From an uncultured Shewanella sp. (lineage in GTDB: Bacteria > Pseudomonadota > Gammaproteobacteria > Enterobacterales > Shewanellaceae): a DNA stretch of 64,000 nucleotides. The position numbers were made by a program, and so were the translations under genes. The notes beneath the pieces were generated by a model that saw only the letters and a program-made list of their open reading frames with translations, had not been told where the DNA came from and did no database searches. This document shows, one piece after another, positions 19,192-31,211 of this stretch (positions within the stretch are counted from its first letter, which is position 1; every line of letters begins with the position of its first letter). The DNA lies in the NCBI RefSeq assembly GCF_947501665.1, contig NZ_CANMWS010000007.1:1-64000 (forward strand), read 5' to 3'.

Positions 19192-20679
19192 TTAAGTCGG
19201 CGTATTGTTATCCTTTAACAATGGGATATCATCACTTTTTTGTTCATTCGTCGTTTTTACTGTATTCACAATCCACGCATTATCCTTATGACGCATGAGT
19301 TCAGGAAAATCTTGATAATTAAAAGTCGGTAGTTTACCCGCCTTTAATTGATGAGAATAATCTTGTATCACACGTACCGTTAAACCCGATAATAAGAGTA
19401 GCGCAATAATATTCACTGTCGCCATTAACCCCATAGACACATCAGCAAGTGCCCAAACCAATCCTACTTTTGCAAGAGAACCAAACATCACCATACCTAA
19501 CACGACAACCCTGAATAAAGGTAAAATCCTCTCTTTATGCCCAGTTAAAAATAATACATTGGTTTCTGCATAAGAATAATTAGCAATAATAGAAGTGAAA
19601 CAAAAAAACAAGATAGTAAAAGCAATAAAAGTTCCCCCTTCTTGACCTACATGCCCAGTCAAAGCATCAATTGTCATGCGAATTCCATCACTATCGCTAT
19701 TAATATCACCCGTCAATAAAATAATGGCCGCTGTTGCAGTACAAATCACTATTGTGTCAACAAATACGCCTATCATTTGTACAAACCCTTGAGATGCAGG
19801 GTGATTAGGATAAGGCGAGGCACTGCCTGCTATATTGGCCGCACTGCCCATTCCAGCTTCATTAGAGAACAATCCTCTGGCGATCCCTGATTGCATGGCT
19901 TGTGCCACACTGTATGCCACACCACCTGCAACCGCTTCTTGTAAACCAAAGGCACTGTTAATCACGAGCATTAAAGCTGCAGGCACTTTGTCAATATTAG
20001 TGACCACAACAATAACCGCAACAGTAATGTAAGCTAATGCCATGAAAGGAACCAGTAACTCTGATACTCGTGCGACTTTTCTTAGTCCCCCCATGATCAC
20101 AAACCCACTGAATATAACCAATATTAATCCGATATCAGATGCAGAGAAACCAAAAACTTGAGTCATTGCAGCAGCGATTGTATTTGCTTGTACAGCATTA
20201 AAAACCAGCCCAAAAGCAATAATCAAAAAAATGGAGAATAGGATCCCCATCCATCTCTGGCCTAAGCCTTTTTCCATGTAATAAGCGGGCCCGCCTCGAA
20301 ACTGGCCATTCTCATCACGGACTTTATAAATTTGCGCTAATGTCGACTCAACCATCGCCGTTGCCATACCGAGTACAGCAATCAACCACATCCAAAAAAT
20401 AGCACCCGGTCCACCAGCGCCAATTGCCACGGCAACACCCGCCATGTTTCCAGCGCCAACTCGTGCCGCCATACTGGTACAAAAAACCTGAAAAGAAGAT
20501 AACCCTCCAGGTGTCACCACTTTTCTGCTATGTAAAAGCGTAATAATTGCATGTTTAAAATGGGTAATTTGAATAAAGCCTAAACGTAAAGTAAAAAATA
20601 ATCCCGCTCCAACTAACCCATAAACAAGTATCTTCCCCCACAACAGTGCATTAAGAAAATCGACAATCATTTCAAACAT
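19192..20679 (-). CDS. Sodium:alanine symporter family protein (AgcS)
   Basis: The protein has 495 residues, with about 11 membrane segments, of the AGCS family that imports alanine or glycine with sodium. Signature blocks include GGxxSFQVFCTSMAARVGAGN and GLFSNEAGMGSAAN. The ATG at 20679 (MFEMIVDF) is chosen because family members start just before the FLN..LWG block; a GTG at 20724 would add 15 residues. It has its own terminator. It could be dagA-like, but the substrate cannot be set from sequence. Confidence 0.92.
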   Translation of the reverse strand: MFEMIVDFLNALLWGKILVYGLVGAGLFFTLRLGFIQITHFKHAIITLLHSRKVVTPGGLSSFQVFCTSMAARVGAGNMAGVAVAIGAGGPGAIFWMWLIAVLGMATAMVESTLAQIYKVRDENGQFRGGPAYYMEKGLGQRWMGILFSIFLIIAFGLVFNAVQANTIAAAMTQVFGFSASDIGLILVIFSGFVIMGGLRKVARVSELLVPFMALAYITVAVIVVVTNIDKVPAALMLVINSAFGLQEAVAGGVAYSVAQAMQSGIARGLFSNEAGMGSAANIAGSASPYPNHPASQGFVQMIGVFVDTIVICTATAAIILLTGDINSDSDGIRMTIDALTGHVGQEGGTFIAFTILFFCFTSIIANYSYAETNVLFLTGHKERILPLFRVVVLGMVMFGSLAKVGLVWALADVSMGLMATVNIIALLLLSGLTVRVIQDYSHQLKAGKLPTFNYQDFPELMRHKDNAWIVNTVKTTNEQKSDDIPLLKDNNTPT

Positions 20680-21844
20680 ATTTCTGTTCACCCTCATGGC
20701 AAATAAAAGCTTACTATTTGTCACACTATTTCGGTAATGAGTTTAAAAAGCCATAAACTAAAAAACCATAAACTAAAAAACTTCAGGCTTAGATTGAATC
20801 AATCCAAGAATAATTAAGATAATCGCCATTCAACTTTCAAGATGACATGACGCCTTAGGGCCTGTCATTCTTTCGTGATTAAATTATGTTCAGATAAACG
20901 TGTTTTAATCGCAACGAGAGGTGTGATGCCTAGTCATTCTAAGCCCCTTTTCTTAAACGGAGCAGCTCTCAACAAAGAATAAAACACGTTTAGTGGAACC
21001 TACAGACAGCGCCTGTCGCTCCTTTCTAAGGCGTTATCGCTTATTTATGGGGAATAACTACACCGCATAAGCTCTACCTTGTACAAATAAACAACAAACC
21101 GCTGTAGAAATACTCACCAAAAATCTACAGGCCCTAGGTTTAATTGAAACAAAAAATAATCCGCTTCATCATCTCACTCTCCACTTTAATTCAGTGCTCT
21201 CTCAAAGTGTCAAACAGATTTCGTCAAATCCTACAAACAACACTTATTGTTCTTTAATGCAGGGCTATCATTTATGGATCCACTTCTCTATAAAAACAAG
21301 ACTAAAACAACATTTAGATCCAAACCGAGAAGAAGATGCCTCCCAAGGCTCTTCCAACCTAAATAATCCATAAAAGATGAAAATATCACCACGCAGTTCA
21401 ACAGCCCATAGAAAATAACATAAAGAAAACCCTTTATCACCAAACTTAAAACAATCAATTCATATTCAAAGTCTAGTCGACTTCCATTAAAATATCGCTA
21501 GCACTGAACTTAGCCCACTCTTCTCCTATTAAAGGCCTAAGTCATGCTCTTTCTTCTCAAGAATCATTTATTAAATCAGCCCTTTTAAACTTGAATCCAT
21601 AAAATAAATACAAGCACTTGTTATACATAACAATAAAATCTAGTCTAATTATTTTGGGTGTCATTATTCTCTTATAAAAAATAAATAAACATAAAAAATA
21701 TCTTCATTAAATTGGCAATAACCTCATTTGCGACAGATACTAATGCTTGTTAGCCCGTTGTTAAAGGAACTCCACTTGTTACGCTAACGATGTTTTATAT
21801 TGTGGTCAGTGGAGGAGTTTTTATTATAAAACATAAGGATTTTA
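20680..21844. other. 1.16-kb non-coding region with repeats
   Basis: No plausible gene is present. The region holds two direct copies of AAAAACCATAAACTA (about 20745-20775), a MITE-like element at 20856-21136, and AT-rich sequence. The stretch 21137-21413 ends in AGTTCAACAGCCCATAG, which resembles a decayed right end of the same element. The last 120 bp should contain the promoter of the OmpA-like gene. Confidence 0.6.
20856..21136 (+). mobile_element. MITE-like element, copy 2
   Basis: The left end is TTAGGGCCTG and the right end CAGGCCCTAG. Inner blocks match copy 1 (AGATAAACGTGTTTTAATCG, CTCCTTTCTAAGGCGTTATC). At about 280 bp it is close to the uninterrupted form. TAAACGTGTTTTA and TAAAACACGTTTA form an internal inverted repeat. 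There is no reading frame of note. Confidence 0.78.
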
Positions 21845-22948
21845 ATGATGAACAACACACTAAAAGCCGTATTGCTCACATCAATACTGCCTTTTGCTGC
21901 TCATGCAGATGATGGTATGACACCTTGGTATATTGGTGCTGGTATCGGTATCAACGATTATGAACCCCAATGCGACATGAAAACAATGGCCTCATGTGGA
22001 GAAGACGATCCTTATGCATGGGATGTGTTTGCAGGCTTTTTATTCAATGATTATGTTGGTATTGAAGTTGGCTATCGCGATCTTGGTCGCTCAGAATTTA
22101 CTGACTACTCAGGAAACCTAAATGATGTAGGGGTACATGGTGTCACAGCCGGTTTCGTCGGTATTCTTCCTTTAGGCGATCGCTGGAGCTTTAATGCAGA
22201 AGTAGGGGCAATGCATTACCTTTGGTACAACAATGAAAATAACGGCAGTGACTATTACAGTGCAACAGATTTCGCACCTTACTTTGGTGCTGGGTTTGGT
22301 TTTAATGTTACCGAAAATTTCAAATTTGAAATGAAATATCGTCGCTATCAAGATCTCAACGATACAGAATACAACACCTATGATATGGAAAGTAATTATT
22401 GGGGATTGCAACTTAGTTATCGTTTTGGACACAAAGCTAAGGAAGAAATGGTCGTAGTCATCTTTGATTCCGATGGTGACGGGGTACCAGATGATATTGA
22501 TCAATGCCCCAATACTCCACCCAATGAAAGAGTGGATGCTTACGGATGTACCATTTATGAAGACAAGATATTCAAATTTGAAATCGGTGCTGAATTTGAC
22601 AACAACTCAGCCGTTGTAAAAGAATCCGCCATGCCTGATATCAAAAAAGTTGCTGACTTCATGATTGAGTATCCCGATAGTATGGTTGAAGTTTCTGGTT
22701 ATGCCTCCAATGTTGGCGCACCTGACTACAATATGGCACTTTCACAACGCCGAGCAGATGCTGTCGCTGAGATACTCGTTACGCGTTATGGTATTGACAA
22801 GTCGAGAGTCACTTCTAAAGGTTACGGCATTACCAAACCTCTTATTCCTGGACGTTCCGCAGCAGCGAATAAAGCAAATCGCCGTATTGAAGCACAAGTC
22901 ACGGGTGTAGAACAAGTTCCACTCATGCGTATAGAAGTCATTGAGTAA
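21845..22948 (+). CDS. OmpA-family outer membrane protein
   Basis: The 367-residue protein has a signal peptide (cleaved near AAHA-DDG), an eight-strand OmpA-like beta-barrel (about residues 22-195), a calcium-binding TSP3-type repeat (DSDGDGVPDDIDQCPNTP, about residues 210-227) and a C-terminal OmpA/MotB peptidoglycan-binding domain with the ALSQRRADAV block. It links the outer membrane to peptidoglycan. AAGGA lies seven bases before the ATG, and a strong terminator follows, so it is a single-gene unit. Confidence 0.94.
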   Translation: MMNNTLKAVLLTSILPFAAHADDGMTPWYIGAGIGINDYEPQCDMKTMASCGEDDPYAWDVFAGFLFNDYVGIEVGYRDLGRSEFTDYSGNLNDVGVHGVTAGFVGILPLGDRWSFNAEVGAMHYLWYNNENNGSDYYSATDFAPYFGAGFGFNVTENFKFEMKYRRYQDLNDTEYNTYDMESNYWGLQLSYRFGHKAKEEMVVVIFDSDGDGVPDDIDQCPNTPPNERVDAYGCTIYEDKIFKFEIGAEFDNNSAVVKESAMPDIKKVADFMIEYPDSMVEVSGYASNVGAPDYNMALSQRRADAVAEILVTRYGIDKSRVTSKGYGITKPLIPGRSAAANKANRRIEAQVTGVEQVPLMRIEVIE

Positions 22949-22990
22949 TATCTGACTTATCACTCACAATAAAATAAGTTAAGTTGAACT

Positions 22991-23031
22991 AAAATAAAGC
23001 CCATGCTGACACAAGCATGGGCTTTATTTTT
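22991..23031 (+). terminator. Terminator after the OmpA-like gene
   Basis: AAAATAAAGCCCATGCT pairs exactly with AGCATGGGCTTTATTTT around a six-base loop. Confidence 0.92.
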
Positions 23032-23246
23032 GTCACATTTTGTATTAACTGACTTTACATGCTTAATCATGTAAAAAATTGACTATTAACAGAATATAAT
23101 AGTCAATTTTTGAATTTTTTATGATATTTTACAACTTTTCTGTAATTTTTTTTCACTTAGAGTTGGATTATAGAGTAAAATCGCTTTTAATACGTTATTG
23201 CAAACATCATATTTATACGCTGCCACCTGAGAAGGATGTAATTTTT

Positions 23247-24203
23247 ATGGCTAATACATTAGAACAATTCAAATCCATTACGACTATCGTTGCCGACACT
23301 GGCGATATTGAGGCCATTAAACGTTATCAACCAGAAGATGCGACAACAAACCCATCACTTATTTTAAAAGCAGCTCAAATTCCAGAATATGCTGGCCTGA
23401 TTGACAATGCTATTACTTGGGCAAAACAGCAAAGTGAAGATGTTAAACAGCAACTAGAAGATGCTGGAGATAAACTCGCTGTTAATATCGGTCTTGAGAT
23501 CCTGAAACTGGTTCCTGGACGTATTTCAACTGAAGTTGACGCTCGACTTTCATTTGATAAAAATGCTTCTATAGCCAAGGCACATAAACTCATTAAACTG
23601 TATCAAGAAGCTGGCATAGATAAATCACGAATTTTGATTAAATTAGCCTCTACATGGGAAGGGATCTGTGCCGCCAAAGAGCTTGAGCAAGAAGGCATTA
23701 ATTGTAACTTAACCTTATTATTTAGCTTCGCTCAAGCCAAAGCTTGTGCTGAAGCAGGCGTCTATCTTATTTCTCCCTTTGTTGGTCGTATTCTAGACTG
23801 GTATAAAAAAGAAACAGGAACAGATTACTCTGCAGCAACCGATCCGGGTGTTGTGTCAGTGACACAAATTTATAATTACTATAAACAACATGGTTTTAAT
23901 ACCGTTGTTATGGGAGCAAGCTTCCGTAATACTGGTGAAATCATTGAACTTGCAGGTTGTGATCGCCTCACCATTGGTCCAGCATTACTTGAAGAACTGG
24001 CCAATTCAGACAAGATCATAGAACGCAAATTAGTACCAGCAACATCAACGCAAACACAAGAAGCACCGCTTACTGAAGCGCAATTTCGTTGGGAGTTTAA
24101 CGAAGACCCAATGGCTGTCGAAAAACTCGCAGAAGGTATTCGCAATTTTGCGATTGATCAAGGCAAACTTGAAACGATGCTTAAAGCCAAATTGGCCTCT
24201 TAA
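23247..24203 (+). CDS. tal: Transaldolase
   Basis: The 318-residue enzyme transfers a dihydroxyacetone unit in the non-oxidative pentose phosphate pathway. The Schiff-base lysine is in [12 protein letters not shown] (about residue 133), and the family block [17 protein letters not shown] is intact. The ATG at 23247 gives the family length and has AAGGA upstream; the open frame reaches further up to 23121, but that part is not transaldolase. It lies 18 bp before pgi, a common Shewanella arrangement. Confidence 0.98.
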   Translation: MANTLEQFKSITTIVADTGDIEAIKRYQPEDATTNPSLILKAAQIPEYAGLIDNAITWAKQQSEDVKQQLEDAGDKLAVNIGLEILKLVPGRISTEVDARLSFDKNASIAKAHKLIKLYQEAGIDKSRILIKLASTWEGICAAKELEQEGINCNLTLLFSFAQAKACAEAGVYLISPFVGRILDWYKKETGTDYSAATDPGVVSVTQIYNYYKQHGFNTVVMGASFRNTGEIIELAGCDRLTIGPALLEELANSDKIIERKLVPATSTQTQEAPLTEAQFRWEFNEDPMAVEKLAEGIRNFAIDQGKLETMLKAKLAS

Positions 24204-24221
24204 GCTTGCGAGTAAATCACC

Positions 24222-25859
24222 ATGACTGAATTGACTCAATTATCATCTTGGCACGCACTTAAACGTCACAGTGAGCATGTGCCACATATGCGGACCCTCT
24301 TTGCCAGTGATCCTAATCGTTTTGAAAAACTCTCTTTATCTGCTTGTGGATTGTTTTTAGATTATTCTAAAAACAAAATTACAGATGAAACATTGTCGCA
24401 TTTATTTTCTCTCGCTAAAGAGACTAAATTGACAACGAAAATTCAAGCCTTACTCGGTGGAGAAAAGATTAATACCACAGAGCAACGCGCAGTTTTGCAT
24501 AGCGCTTTACGCGCTCAATCGAACCAAGATCTGCAAGTTGATGGCCAAAGTATTTTCCCTGAGATCCAACAAACCTTAGCTAAAATGACAAGTTTTGTTG
24601 ACAGCATTACCTCGGGATCATGGAAAGGTTACACAGGTAAGAAGATTACTGATGTCGTGAGTATCGGTATTGGAGGCTCTTTTTTAGGGCCTAAAATCGT
24701 CTCTCAAGCATTAAGACCTTACTGGACAGGTGATATCAATTGCCATTTTGTCGCAAATGTTGATGCGACCTCCATCGTTGAAAAGCTTAAACACTTAAAT
24801 GCCGAGACAACATTATTTGTAATGTCATCGAAGTCTTTTGGCACCCAGGAAACTCTCACTAATACCTTGAGTGCAAAAGAGTGGTTTATTCGTCAAGGTG
24901 GTAGCCAAAATGATGTGGCCAAACATTTTGTCGCTGTAAGCTCTAATGTGGATAAAGCCTGTAAATTTGGCATTGCTGCTGAAAACATCTTTCCAATGTG
25001 GGACTGGGTTGGCGGGCGTTATTCTCTGTGGTCAGCTATCGGCTTACCCATCGCACTATTAATTGGCATGCCGCGCTTTTGTGAATTACTGGCCGGCGCC
25101 AATGAAATGGATGAGCATTTTGCCAATGCGCCTCTTGAAAAAAATATGCCTGTTATCATGGGACTATTATCAGTTTGGTATGTTAACTTTTTCAATGCAC
25201 AATCCCATGTTGTATTGACTTACGATCATTATTTAAGAGGACTCCCTGCCTATTTCCAGCAGCTTGATATGGAAAGTAATGGCAAATCGGTAAACCTTCA
25301 AGGGCAAAATGTTGATTACAATACAGGCCCCGTAATTTGGGGTGGTGAAGGCACTAACGGCCAACACGCTTATCATCAGTTATTGCATCAAGGAACAGGG
25401 CTTATTCCAGCGGATTTTATTATGCCACTCAATAGCCATAATCCATTAGGTGAACACCACGTTCAATTAGCTTCAAATTGTTTTGGTCAAACTCAAGCCT
25501 TAATGCAAGGAAGAACCTTTGAGGAAGCCTTAGCTGAATTACAAAGCAGCCCGCTTAGTCACGATGACAAACAGCTTATTGCTAAGCATAAAGTCATGCC
25601 GGGCAACAAGCCTAGTAATACCTTACTGATGGACAAGCTTACGCCTTCAACATTAGGCGCACTCATTGCACTTTATGAGCACAAAACCTTTGTTCAAGGA
25701 GCAATTTGGCAAATCAATTCATTTGATCAGTGGGGTGTTGAGCTCGGTAAAGTATTAGGTAATGATGTACTCGAACGCCTAAACGCGAATAAAGCAGCCT
25801 CAGAGCTTGATAGTTCTAGTAATGGGTTGATTAATCTATTTCGCCAACAGAAAATTTAA
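24222..25859 (+). CDS. pgi: Glucose-6-phosphate isomerase
   Basis: The 545-residue PGI interconverts glucose-6-phosphate and fructose-6-phosphate. The family signatures are present: [11 protein letters not shown] near residue 150, [16 protein letters not shown] near 265, and the GANEMDEHF and [20 protein letters not shown] blocks. It follows tal closely and probably shares its transcript. A terminator lies 30 bp beyond the stop. Confidence 0.98.
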   Translation: MTELTQLSSWHALKRHSEHVPHMRTLFASDPNRFEKLSLSACGLFLDYSKNKITDETLSHLFSLAKETKLTTKIQALLGGEKINTTEQRAVLHSALRAQSNQDLQVDGQSIFPEIQQTLAKMTSFVDSITSGSWKGYTGKKITDVVSIGIGGSFLGPKIVSQALRPYWTGDINCHFVANVDATSIVEKLKHLNAETTLFVMSSKSFGTQETLTNTLSAKEWFIRQGGSQNDVAKHFVAVSSNVDKACKFGIAAENIFPMWDWVGGRYSLWSAIGLPIALLIGMPRFCELLAGANEMDEHFANAPLEKNMPVIMGLLSVWYVNFFNAQSHVVLTYDHYLRGLPAYFQQLDMESNGKSVNLQGQNVDYNTGPVIWGGEGTNGQHAYHQLLHQGTGLIPADFIMPLNSHNPLGEHHVQLASNCFGQTQALMQGRTFEEALAELQSSPLSHDDKQLIAKHKVMPGNKPSNTLLMDKLTPSTLGALIALYEHKTFVQGAIWQINSFDQWGVELGKVLGNDVLERLNANKAASELDSSSNGLINLFRQQKI

Positions 25860-25889
25860 TCTCTCGCGCTAGTAGATCAAATTAGCATA

Positions 25890-25922
25890 CAAAAAACCAA
25901 TAACAGTGTTATTGGTTTTTTT
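25890..25922 (+). terminator. tal-pgi terminator
   Basis: AAAAACCAATAAC and GTTATTGGTTTTT form a long A/T-flanked hairpin ending in T7. Confidence 0.88.
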
Positions 25923-26089
25923 ACACTCAAGTCCCCTTCTCTTTTTCTCTCCCAATGACACTAAACGGCATTAAAAGTGTAAATAAATAAAAAAAACACT
26001 CAAAATTAACATAAGTGAAACATTTTTGTTGCACCCTGTTTTAAAAACATGCTATTTATTTGAATACACAGAAACGACAGGAGGTTGCT

Positions 26090-26275
26090 ATGAATCGTTT
26101 AGATTATGGTTGTGCGCTAGATAGTGTAGTAGAAAAACCCAGCCGCTCGAGAAATTCCAGTAAAAAGCGAAAATGGCGTGAAATAGAAGCGCTAAAAGAA
26201 AAACATCGCCTACTTAAAGAACTTCAAGATATCGATAATAATTTCAATGATGAAATAGACAACTTATTCATATAG
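26090..26275 (+). CDS. Small DUF3545-like protein
   Basis: The 61-residue protein is charged, with a basic middle (SRNSSKKRKWREIEALK) and an amphipathic helical C-terminal half. The KRKWREIEALKEKHRLLKEL region matches my memory of the DUF3545 family, common in Shewanella and Vibrio, whose function is unknown. The ATG at 26090 is well supported by AGGAGG five bases upstream; the in-frame TTG at 26060 has no such site. It has its own terminator. Confidence 0.85.
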   Translation: MNRLDYGCALDSVVEKPSRSRNSSKKRKWREIEALKEKHRLLKELQDIDNNFNDEIDNLFI

Positions 26276-26292
26276 TTTTCTAGCCCGATGAT

Positions 26293-26321
26293 AAAAGAGC
26301 AGCTTGTTATGCTGCTCTTTT
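26293..26321. terminator. Bidirectional terminator between DUF3545 gene and thrC
   Basis: AAAAGAGCAGC and GCTGCTCTTTT form an 11-bp stem around a seven-base loop. It serves the DUF3545 gene and the convergent thrC end. Confidence 0.9.
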
Positions 26322-26331
26322 AATTACCCAA

Positions 26332-27615
26332 TTACTTTAGCAGCTTAAACAAATGTGCTTTAAGTTCATCAAAATTGGCAGGTAAATCCACAGATAAAAT
26401 AGCCTTGTTTTCCACATCAGCCAAAGGCTGAGGTAAAGGCAAACTAATTTTCAGCTCAGCTTCAACCACTTCATTAAACTTTGCTGGATGAGCCGTGCCT
26501 AAAAAGATACCTTTTTCATCTTCATGCATCACTTGGGTTAACGCATTCGCCGCGATGGCGCCGTGAGGTTCAGATAAATAACCTGCCTTATGTAATGCCG
26601 TCAATGCATTAGATGTTTGTTCTTCAGATAAGGCCACGCCTTTAATATCACTAAGCGACCAGCCCATCTTATCAACAATGGCCTCAACCCTTGGCCAATT
26701 ACTGGGTTCAGCCACATCCATCGCATTGGACATTGTCGCCACCGTTGTATTGGGAGACCACTTTCCATCAAGTAAGTAACGCGGAACAGTATCATTACTG
26801 TTTGTCGCCGCCACAAAATACTTAACAGGTAACCCCATCGCTTTAGCAAACAATCCAGCGGTTAAATTACCAAAATTACCACTGGGTACAGCAATAACCG
26901 GTAAAGTCTCATTTTGTTGTTTAAACTGTGCAACCGCTTCAAAGTAATAACAGATCTGGGCAAGTAATCGACTGATATTAATTGAATTAGCAGAGTTTAA
27001 ATGTAAACCATCTCGAATAGCACTGTCTTCAAATGACTGTTTCACGAGGCTTTGACAAGCATCAAAATCTGAATCGACTGCAACAGTATGAATATTTTTG
27101 CCTAATGTCGTGAACATCTTCTCTTGCAGTACACTAATTTTCCCTTTGGGATATAGCACGACAACGTTTATGGCATCAAGACCAAAAAATGCATCTGCAA
27201 CTGCCGCGCCTGTGTCACCCGATGTGGCGGTCAGAATATTAATGGTTTCATCTTTTGCTAACACATTCAGACACTGAGCCATAAACCGAGCGCCAAAATC
27301 CTTAAATGCTAATGTCGGTCCATGAAAAAGCTCTAAGCTGTATCGATTGTCATCGACCTGCACTAGAGGAACATCAAAATTGAACGCCTTTTCCACTAAT
27401 GAGTCAACAGTGTCCTGTCCAAGCTCTGATGCAAGCCAAGCACCAATGACTTTTTTACTTCTTTCTACAAACGGCAGCGCTAATAACGTCTCCATATCAT
27501 CCAAAACGGGAATAGCTGTTGGAAAAAATAGCCCTCTATCTTTACCTAGACCAAGCTTTACTGCTTCAGTAAAACTGACGACTTGAGAAGGATGCTTTAA
27601 ATTATATAACTGCAT
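26332..27615 (-). CDS. thrC: Threonine synthase
   Basis: The 427-residue PLP enzyme turns homoserine phosphate into threonine. The PLP lysine lies in GPTLAFKDFGARF (about residue 107) and the phosphate-binding loop ATSGDTGAAV is present. It is the last gene of thrABC, 95 bp after thrB. Confidence 0.98.
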   Translation of the reverse strand: MQLYNLKHPSQVVSFTEAVKLGLGKDRGLFFPTAIPVLDDMETLLALPFVERSKKVIGAWLASELGQDTVDSLVEKAFNFDVPLVQVDDNRYSLELFHGPTLAFKDFGARFMAQCLNVLAKDETINILTATSGDTGAAVADAFFGLDAINVVVLYPKGKISVLQEKMFTTLGKNIHTVAVDSDFDACQSLVKQSFEDSAIRDGLHLNSANSINISRLLAQICYYFEAVAQFKQQNETLPVIAVPSGNFGNLTAGLFAKAMGLPVKYFVAATNSNDTVPRYLLDGKWSPNTTVATMSNAMDVAEPSNWPRVEAIVDKMGWSLSDIKGVALSEEQTSNALTALHKAGYLSEPHGAIAANALTQVMHEDEKGIFLGTAHPAKFNEVVEAELKISLPLPQPLADVENKAILSVDLPANFDELKAHLFKLLK

Positions 27616-27710
27616 AACAACTTACCCTTTTAACTGTTCAATACACTAACTATTGCTATTACTTATCTGAGATAACCCTAAAGCCTATTGGTTTCAAATA
27701 GGCTCGACGA

Positions 27711-28655
27711 TTAAATTTTTCTTACGCCCGCCGGATCAATTCGGCAAATATGTGAAAAACCATTTTCATCTGTAAGGTAATGTTTATCCAACCAAGTTTT
27801 CGCTTGCTCAGCTTTGTCCAAACTATTGGTAATCGAAAACAGTGTCGGGCCACTGCCCGAGATCCCCGTTGCTAACATTCCCATCGCTTCCAGTGCCGTT
27901 TTTGCTTCACTGTAACCTGGAATAGCCACCGCTCGATAAGGTTCTGCAAGCACATCTTTTAACGCCTCAAATGCCAATATCTCATCTTGTTTGTAAGATG
28001 CATGAACAAATGTACTTAAATGGCGACCAAATTCAATGACCGTGGATTTCTCATATTGATCAGGTAAAAGCTGTCTCATTTTAGCTGTCGATAAAGACAC
28101 CCCTGAATATGACATCACCCAATACCATTGATTAAAGCTTGGAATGGCATCACACACCTGATTTTTTCCATTTAAAATCAGTTGCATTTTTCCCAAATAA
28201 CAAGGTGCAACATTATCATAGTGAACCGATCCACTAATTTGTCCTTCAAATTTTCCCATCACTAACAATAAATCAGCGGCAGAAAAAGGGCGGTTAAAAT
28301 ACTCATTCAATGCATAAAGTGCAGCAACAACTGAGCTTGCGCTAGAGCCTAGTCCGCTTCCTACAGGCAAATTTTTCGCTAACGTCAGCTTTATGCCACC
28401 CACTAGAGCGTTATCATTGGCCAATTGATCAATAAAAAATTCCGCACATTGATAAACAATATTCTCTTTAGGCTCAACGGGTAATTTATGTGCCCAAGGT
28501 CCCAGCACTTCTAACGCCACACCTTGCGTTGCGGCCTCAATAGCAACCGTATCGCCCAATAAAGTCCCATCAATTGGCGCAAGAGCTGCGCCTAAGGTAT
28601 CAAAGCCTACACTAATATTGGCAATGGATGCCGGAGCATAAACTTTTACACTCAT
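27711..28655 (-). CDS. thrB: Homoserine kinase
   Basis: The 314-residue GHMP kinase has the ATP loop [13 protein letters not shown] (about residues 86-98) and the C-terminal GISGSGPT block. The ATG at 28655 overlaps the thrA stop as ATGA and has GAGG upstream, so translation is coupled; an upstream in-frame start would lie well within thrA. Confidence 0.98.
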   Translation of the reverse strand: MSVKVYAPASIANISVGFDTLGAALAPIDGTLLGDTVAIEAATQGVALEVLGPWAHKLPVEPKENIVYQCAEFFIDQLANDNALVGGIKLTLAKNLPVGSGLGSSASSVVAALYALNEYFNRPFSAADLLLVMGKFEGQISGSVHYDNVAPCYLGKMQLILNGKNQVCDAIPSFNQWYWVMSYSGVSLSTAKMRQLLPDQYEKSTVIEFGRHLSTFVHASYKQDEILAFEALKDVLAEPYRAVAIPGYSEAKTALEAMGMLATGISGSGPTLFSITNSLDKAEQAKTWLDKHYLTDENGFSHICRIDPAGVRKI

Positions 28656-31120
28656 GCTGTTACCTCGCGAGTCCAATTTAATGTTCTTAATACGTCCGCA
28701 AAAGCCCCTGCTGCTGTCACCTCTGTACCCGCACCGTATCCTCTTAACACAAAGGGAATGGGTTGATAATAACGACTGTTAAAGGCAAGGGCATTTTCCC
28801 CACCTTTCACACTATACAGTGGGTTATTTGCATCAACTTCTACAATCTTCACTCGGCAGCCTTGATCATCAATTTGGCCTACATAACGTAACAATCGACC
28901 TTTCGCTTTAGCATTACTCACTTGAATGGCCACGTCTTCATCCAATGTGGTTAAATTCGTCATGAAGGTTTCAACATCACCAGACGCATCAAAATGAGGC
29001 GGCAATACTGATTCAACTTGTATATCGCTCAGCTCTAAGTTTAATCCCACCTCTCTGGCTAAAATCAGTACTTTACGCGCCACATCCATGCCACTGAGAT
29101 CGTCTCTGGGATCGGGTTCAGTAAAACACTTTTCTCTCGCAATACGTGTCGCTTCAGATAGGCTCATGCCTTCATCTAACATGCCAAAAATATACGACAA
29201 ACTACCAGACAAAATACCGCTGAAACTCAATAATTTATCACCTGCACATAAGAGTTTTTTCAAATTGTCAATTACAGGTAATCCCGCACCTACCGTGGTT
29301 TCATATAGAAATTGGCGTCGTTGCTTCAACGCCGTTTTACGTAACGCTTCATAGTAAGCCATGTCACGGGTATTGGCTTTTTTGTTTGGTGTCACCACAT
29401 GCAAACCAGCATTCATGACATCAAGATACTTATTTGACACAAAATCACTTGAGGTACAATCAACCAGTACCGGATTAAGCAATTGCTGTTCTTTAGCCCA
29501 ACGCAACATAAAATCAAGATCACTTTGTTGCTTCGACTCATTAAGTAAAGAGGGCCATGCATTCAAGTCCACCCCTTGAGCATTAAGTAACATTTGACTT
29601 GAATTGACGATACCGCATACTCGAATACTTATATGCTGTTCTTTTAACATATCCGCTTGACTAGCAATTTGATCAAGCAATCCAGCCCCAACATTACCGC
29701 AACCGACAAGAAAGACATCTAAGTAATGCTGCACGTCAAAAAAGCTTTGATGGCAGGCTGAAATCGCATTTTTAATTTTACGTTGCTCAACAACAGCAGA
29801 GATTGAGCGCTCTGACGAGCCTTGTGCAATCGCAATAATATTAACCGTTGCTTGGGCCAACGCTTGGGAGAAAGTAGCCGTGATCCCTTTATTGGTGCGC
29901 ATTCCATCACCAATTAATGACACTATCGCTAAGTTATGACGCATTTCTAGTGGTTCTAAAAGCTCACTTTGCAATTCAAGTTCAAATTCTTGTTCTAATG
30001 CTTGTTTTGCATTTGCTGCATCAGAAGTATTCACACAAAAACTGATACTGTATTCAGATGAGCTTTGTGTGATCAAAGACACAGACACGCCACTTCTTGA
30101 AATCGCACCTAATGTTCGACTCGCCATCCCCACCATGCCTTTCATTCCAGGGCCGGAGACATCAAACATTGTTTGTTCGTCCAGATTCGAAATGGCTTTC
30201 ACACTTAGCCCTGACTCATCTTGTGCGTTGGAAACCAATGTCCCTACCGCATCAGGATTAAAGCTATTACGTATGTAACAAGGAATATGATATTGAGCAA
30301 TAGGGGCAACAGTTTTAGGATGCAAAACTTTTGCACCAAAATAAGAGACTTCCATGGCTTCTTGGTAACTCATCTGCGCTAATAATTTTGCATCGACAAC
30401 CACTCGAGGATCGGTATTATAAATACCATCAACATCCGTCCAAATTTCACAACAACTAGCATCAATACAAGCTGCTAAAACAGCAGCAGAATAATCAGAC
30501 CCATTGCGTCCTAAGGTAACAACTGAACCATCTTCCCTTCCCGCACTAAATCCTGGCATCACCCACACTCTAAACTCATCGAGGTTAATGGCATTAAAAT
30601 TAACTTTACTTGCCTCAATATCAACCGCTGATTCAAGTCTGGGGCCCTCAGCTAATAATAAAGTTTGAGGATTGAGCTGAGCAGCTCTGTGGCCCATAAC
30701 GTTAATCAATTGCTCCATTAATGCAGCAGAAAGCTTCTCTCCGCCAATAATGATTTCAGCTCTCACGCTATCAGGACAAACACCCAATAAAGAAACACCC
30801 TGTAATTTATTACTCCAAAAAGCCAGTTGTTTATCTAAACAAGCTTGTAGGTGCTGACTCTGATTGTTCGTTAATAGTGCCGTGGTTGCTTGTTTATAGA
30901 GATCCGTAAACACTTGCTCAATTCTAGATAACACTAATTCAAATTTTCCACCCTCGATGGCAACATCCACCACTTCCAATAAACTATTGGTAATCGTTGC
31001 GGGCGCAGATAAGACAACAGCAATTGACTCTTCACTCGCTGACTTAGCAACAATAGCGGCAGCCGATTGGAATCTCTGCCAATTGGCAAGTGAGGTACCA
31101 CCAAACTTCATGACTTTCAT
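28652..31120 (-). CDS. thrA: Bifunctional aspartokinase I/homoserine dehydrogenase I
   Basis: The 822-residue protein joins an aspartokinase domain ([14 protein letters not shown] at the start), two ACT-type regulatory segments (about residues 310-460) and a homoserine dehydrogenase domain starting at the Rossmann motif [10 protein letters not shown] (about residue 470). It performs the first and third steps of threonine synthesis and is expected to be inhibited by threonine. The ATG at 31120 has GGAG seven bases upstream and gives the usual length. Transcription is controlled by the attenuator just upstream. Confidence 0.98.
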   Translation of the reverse strand: MKVMKFGGTSLANWQRFQSAAAIVAKSASEESIAVVLSAPATITNSLLEVVDVAIEGGKFELVLSRIEQVFTDLYKQATTALLTNNQSQHLQACLDKQLAFWSNKLQGVSLLGVCPDSVRAEIIIGGEKLSAALMEQLINVMGHRAAQLNPQTLLLAEGPRLESAVDIEASKVNFNAINLDEFRVWVMPGFSAGREDGSVVTLGRNGSDYSAAVLAACIDASCCEIWTDVDGIYNTDPRVVVDAKLLAQMSYQEAMEVSYFGAKVLHPKTVAPIAQYHIPCYIRNSFNPDAVGTLVSNAQDESGLSVKAISNLDEQTMFDVSGPGMKGMVGMASRTLGAISRSGVSVSLITQSSSEYSISFCVNTSDAANAKQALEQEFELELQSELLEPLEMRHNLAIVSLIGDGMRTNKGITATFSQALAQATVNIIAIAQGSSERSISAVVEQRKIKNAISACHQSFFDVQHYLDVFLVGCGNVGAGLLDQIASQADMLKEQHISIRVCGIVNSSQMLLNAQGVDLNAWPSLLNESKQQSDLDFMLRWAKEQQLLNPVLVDCTSSDFVSNKYLDVMNAGLHVVTPNKKANTRDMAYYEALRKTALKQRRQFLYETTVGAGLPVIDNLKKLLCAGDKLLSFSGILSGSLSYIFGMLDEGMSLSEATRIAREKCFTEPDPRDDLSGMDVARKVLILAREVGLNLELSDIQVESVLPPHFDASGDVETFMTNLTTLDEDVAIQVSNAKAKGRLLRYVGQIDDQGCRVKIVEVDANNPLYSVKGGENALAFNSRYYQPIPFVLRGYGAGTEVTAAGAFADVLRTLNWTREVTA

Positions 31121-31152
31121 ATTTTCTCCTGTGCCCACCCCTCTTCAGAAAC

Positions 31153-31185
31153 AAAAAAGCCTGCTTCTTTATGGGAAGCAGGCTT
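31153..31185 (-). terminator. thr operon attenuator terminator
   Basis: On the minus strand AGCCTGCTTC pairs with GAAGCAGGCT and is followed by T6. It lies between thrL and thrA, the place of a translation-controlled attenuator. Confidence 0.9.
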
Positions 31186-31211
31186 AATGTTTAATCTAAT
31201 ATTAGATACGC

